The notes under the pieces were generated by a model that was not told where the DNA came from, ran no database searches, and was given only the letters and a program-made list of their open reading frames with translations. A stretch of DNA of 64,000 nucleotides, taken from Streptomyces sp. AM 4-1-1 (GTDB lineage Bacteria > Actinomycetota > Actinomycetes > Streptomycetales > Streptomycetaceae). The DNA lies in assembly GCF_029167625.1 (NCBI RefSeq), contig NZ_CP119145.1, positions 5,890,001 through 5,954,000 of the forward strand, given 5' to 3'. Positions 63,201 to 64,000 of the stretch are shown piece by piece (within the stretch, counting starts at the first letter, position 1; the number at the start of each line of letters is the position of its first letter). The position numbers and the translations under genes are program-made.

Positions 63201-63362
63201 GGGCTGTCCCGCTAATTCCTGGTGGGCGCGCGACGACAGCTACGGCACCTCGCGGCGTTGTCGGAACGTCCCCATGCATCCAGTACGAGGACGCCCCTCC
63301 GCCTCGCGACGCACCACATCTGACGCCGCACGCTGATCCACCACGGATCGCGGGACAGCCCT
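63200..63362. mobile_element. 163-bp MITE-like element
   Basis: Perfect 13-bp terminal inverted repeats, AGGGCTGTCCCGC (63200-63212) and its complement (63350-63362), extend imperfectly to about 25 bp with a shared GGTGG block. The interior has no credible gene. The left end coincides with the stop codon of the MFS gene. A degraded relative of one end is at 21426-21493, so this is a dispersed family, probably mobilised by an IS5-like transposase encoded elsewhere. Confidence 0.7.
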
Positions 63363-63426
63363 TCGGGCCGTCGGGAAGAGTGCGGTGTCACTCCGGCGGT
63401 ACGGTGAGCGGTTCCGCCATCGGTGT

Positions 63427-63460
63427 CCGGGGCGTCGGCGTGATCACGCCGACGCCCCGG
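63427..63460. terminator. 34-bp perfect palindrome downstream of the ferredoxin gene
   Basis: CCGGGGCGTCGGCGTGA and its exact reverse complement form a loop-less palindrome 29 bases beyond the ferredoxin stop. As RNA it would be a very stable hairpin. It probably terminates the P450-ferredoxin operon. Confidence 0.65.
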
Positions 63461-63488
63461 CGGCATGTCCGCCGGGACGTCCGCCCGG

Positions 63489-63677
63489 TCACTCCAGTGT
63501 GATCGCCCCCACGGGACAGGCACGCGCCGCCTCCCCGGTCATCGGGCCCTCGACGGCGTCCTCGTGCCCCGGCAACAGAGCGCTGAGGCCGTCGTCGTCC
63601 TGGGTGAAGACCTTCGGAGCGGTCAGGGCGCACTGGCCGGCGCCGATGCACACGTCCGTGTCGATACTGATCTGCAT
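63489..63677 (-). CDS. [3Fe-4S] ferredoxin of P450 type
   Basis: The 62-residue ferredoxin is full length. The three cluster cysteines are C10, C16 (VCIGAGQC) and C54 (ACPVGAI), with Ala at position 13 where a fourth ligand would sit in [4Fe-4S] proteins. This is the standard electron donor to actinobacterial P450s. It is 53 bases downstream of a P450 gene on the same strand and so most likely serves it. The ATG at 63677 follows AGGAAAGGAACCACTCGCG. Confidence 0.92.
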   Translation of the reverse strand: MQISIDTDVCIGAGQCALTAPKVFTQDDDGLSALLPGHEDAVEGPMTGEAARACPVGAITLE

Positions 63678-63697
63678 CGCGAGTGGTTCCTTTCCTG

Positions 63698-63709
63698 AGG
63701 GCTGTCCCG
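63698..63709. repeat. Isolated copy of the MITE terminal repeat
   Basis: AGGGCTGTCCCG between the ferredoxin and P450 genes equals the outer 12 bases of the element at 63200. No partner repeat is seen nearby. Confidence 0.5.
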
Positions 63710-63730
63710 TGGTCCCCGGCCGGTGCGCGG

Positions 63731-64000
63731 TCACCACGACACGGGCAGTTCGAGCATGCCCTGGAGCGTGTCGCCCGGCTTGAAGGGGATGTCGTCGGCG
63801 GGCGCCGCCAGTCGCAGCCCCGGCAGCCGGGTGAAGAGGGAGCGCAGCGCGATCTCGATCTCGGCCCGCGCCAGGTTCTGGCCGAGGCACTGGTGGACGC
63901 CGAAGCCGAAGGCGACGTGATGGCGCGCCTCCCGGCCCAGGTCCAGTCGGTCCGGTGACGGGTAGGTGGCCTCGTCGCGGTTGATCACCGACGCGGCCAG
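63731..64000 (-). CDS. Cytochrome P450, C-terminal part
   Basis: The gene runs off the right edge of the window; only the last 89 or so codons are present. The visible part has the meander (INRDEATYPSPDRLDLGRE), the heme-binding loop FGFGVHQCLGQNLAR with the Cys ligand, and a normal C-terminal beta region ending in LPVSW. It is followed by its likely ferredoxin. The rest of the gene and any further operon members lie outside the window. Confidence 0.93.
   Translation of the reverse strand: MAASVINRDEATYPSPDRLDLGREARHHVAFGFGVHQCLGQNLARAEIEIALRSLFTRLPGLRLAAPADDIPFKPGDTLQGMLELPVSW

Overview
The window is a high-GC actinomycete chromosome segment, almost certainly Streptomyces or a close relative. 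The evidence is very strong GC3 codon bias, GTG and TTG starts, apparently leaderless promoters, two SARP regulators, a TTA (bldA-type) codon in a pathway regulator, AfsR-like and PucR-like regulators, and modular type I PKS genes. No rRNA, tRNA or CRISPR array was seen.

Layout. 1-3680 is decayed accessory DNA: anti-sigma-type ATPase fragments, a multiply frameshifted gene, a P-loop kinase gene and an IS630-type transposase remnant. 3680-14633 is a catabolic locus around a TetR regulator (7805-8407): an FAD sugar-lactone oxidase / PLP aldolase-like / GH1 glycosidase operon on the minus strand, a secreted M19-like metallohydrolase with a C-terminal discoidin domain, and a transporter / Cys-type sulfatase / formylglycine-generating enzyme operon. 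Three promoters in this locus carry the same 26-bp operator-like element, so they probably form one regulon. 15116-21905 holds a small secreted protein, a heterodimeric ABC exporter, an HSL-family esterase, a PucR-type regulator and a VOC protein.

22364-48573 is the centrepiece, a polyketide cluster carrying an isonitrile-forming cassette. A TTA-containing SARP is followed by a KAS III, a ScoE-type Fe(II)/2-oxoglutarate isonitrile synthase, a P450, a ScoD/FcoT-type thioesterase, a ScoB-type carrier protein, a fully reducing PKS module, a lone KS that keeps its Cys but lacks both catalytic His, a ScoC-type acyl ligase, an alpha/beta hydrolase, a bimodular PKS (KSQ-AT-ACP-KS-AT-DH-KR-ACP) and an MFS exporter. 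In the described Sco/Rv0096-0101 systems this cassette feeds an NRPS. Here no NRPS is visible and PKSs take its place. My inference is that the bimodular PKS makes a 2-pentenoyl chain, ScoD adds glycine across the alkene, ScoE turns the glycine adduct into an isonitrile, and the PKS/KAS III machinery elongates the result. The product would be an isonitrile polyketide or fatty acid.

48864-56772 holds an AfsR-like SARP, a three-domain membrane acyltransferase-SGNH-GH16 fusion and a processive family 2 glycosyltransferase (an exopolysaccharide unit). Two DasR-box-like sites lie in the 1-kb gap upstream. 57831-63200 is a tight five-gene unit (PhyH-like dioxygenase, DUF6271-type protein, type III PLP decarboxylase, GNAT, MFS) that looks like a small uncharacterised amino-acid or amine metabolite pathway. 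It ends against a 163-bp MITE-like element. The window closes with a [3Fe-4S] ferredoxin and the 3' end of its P450 partner.
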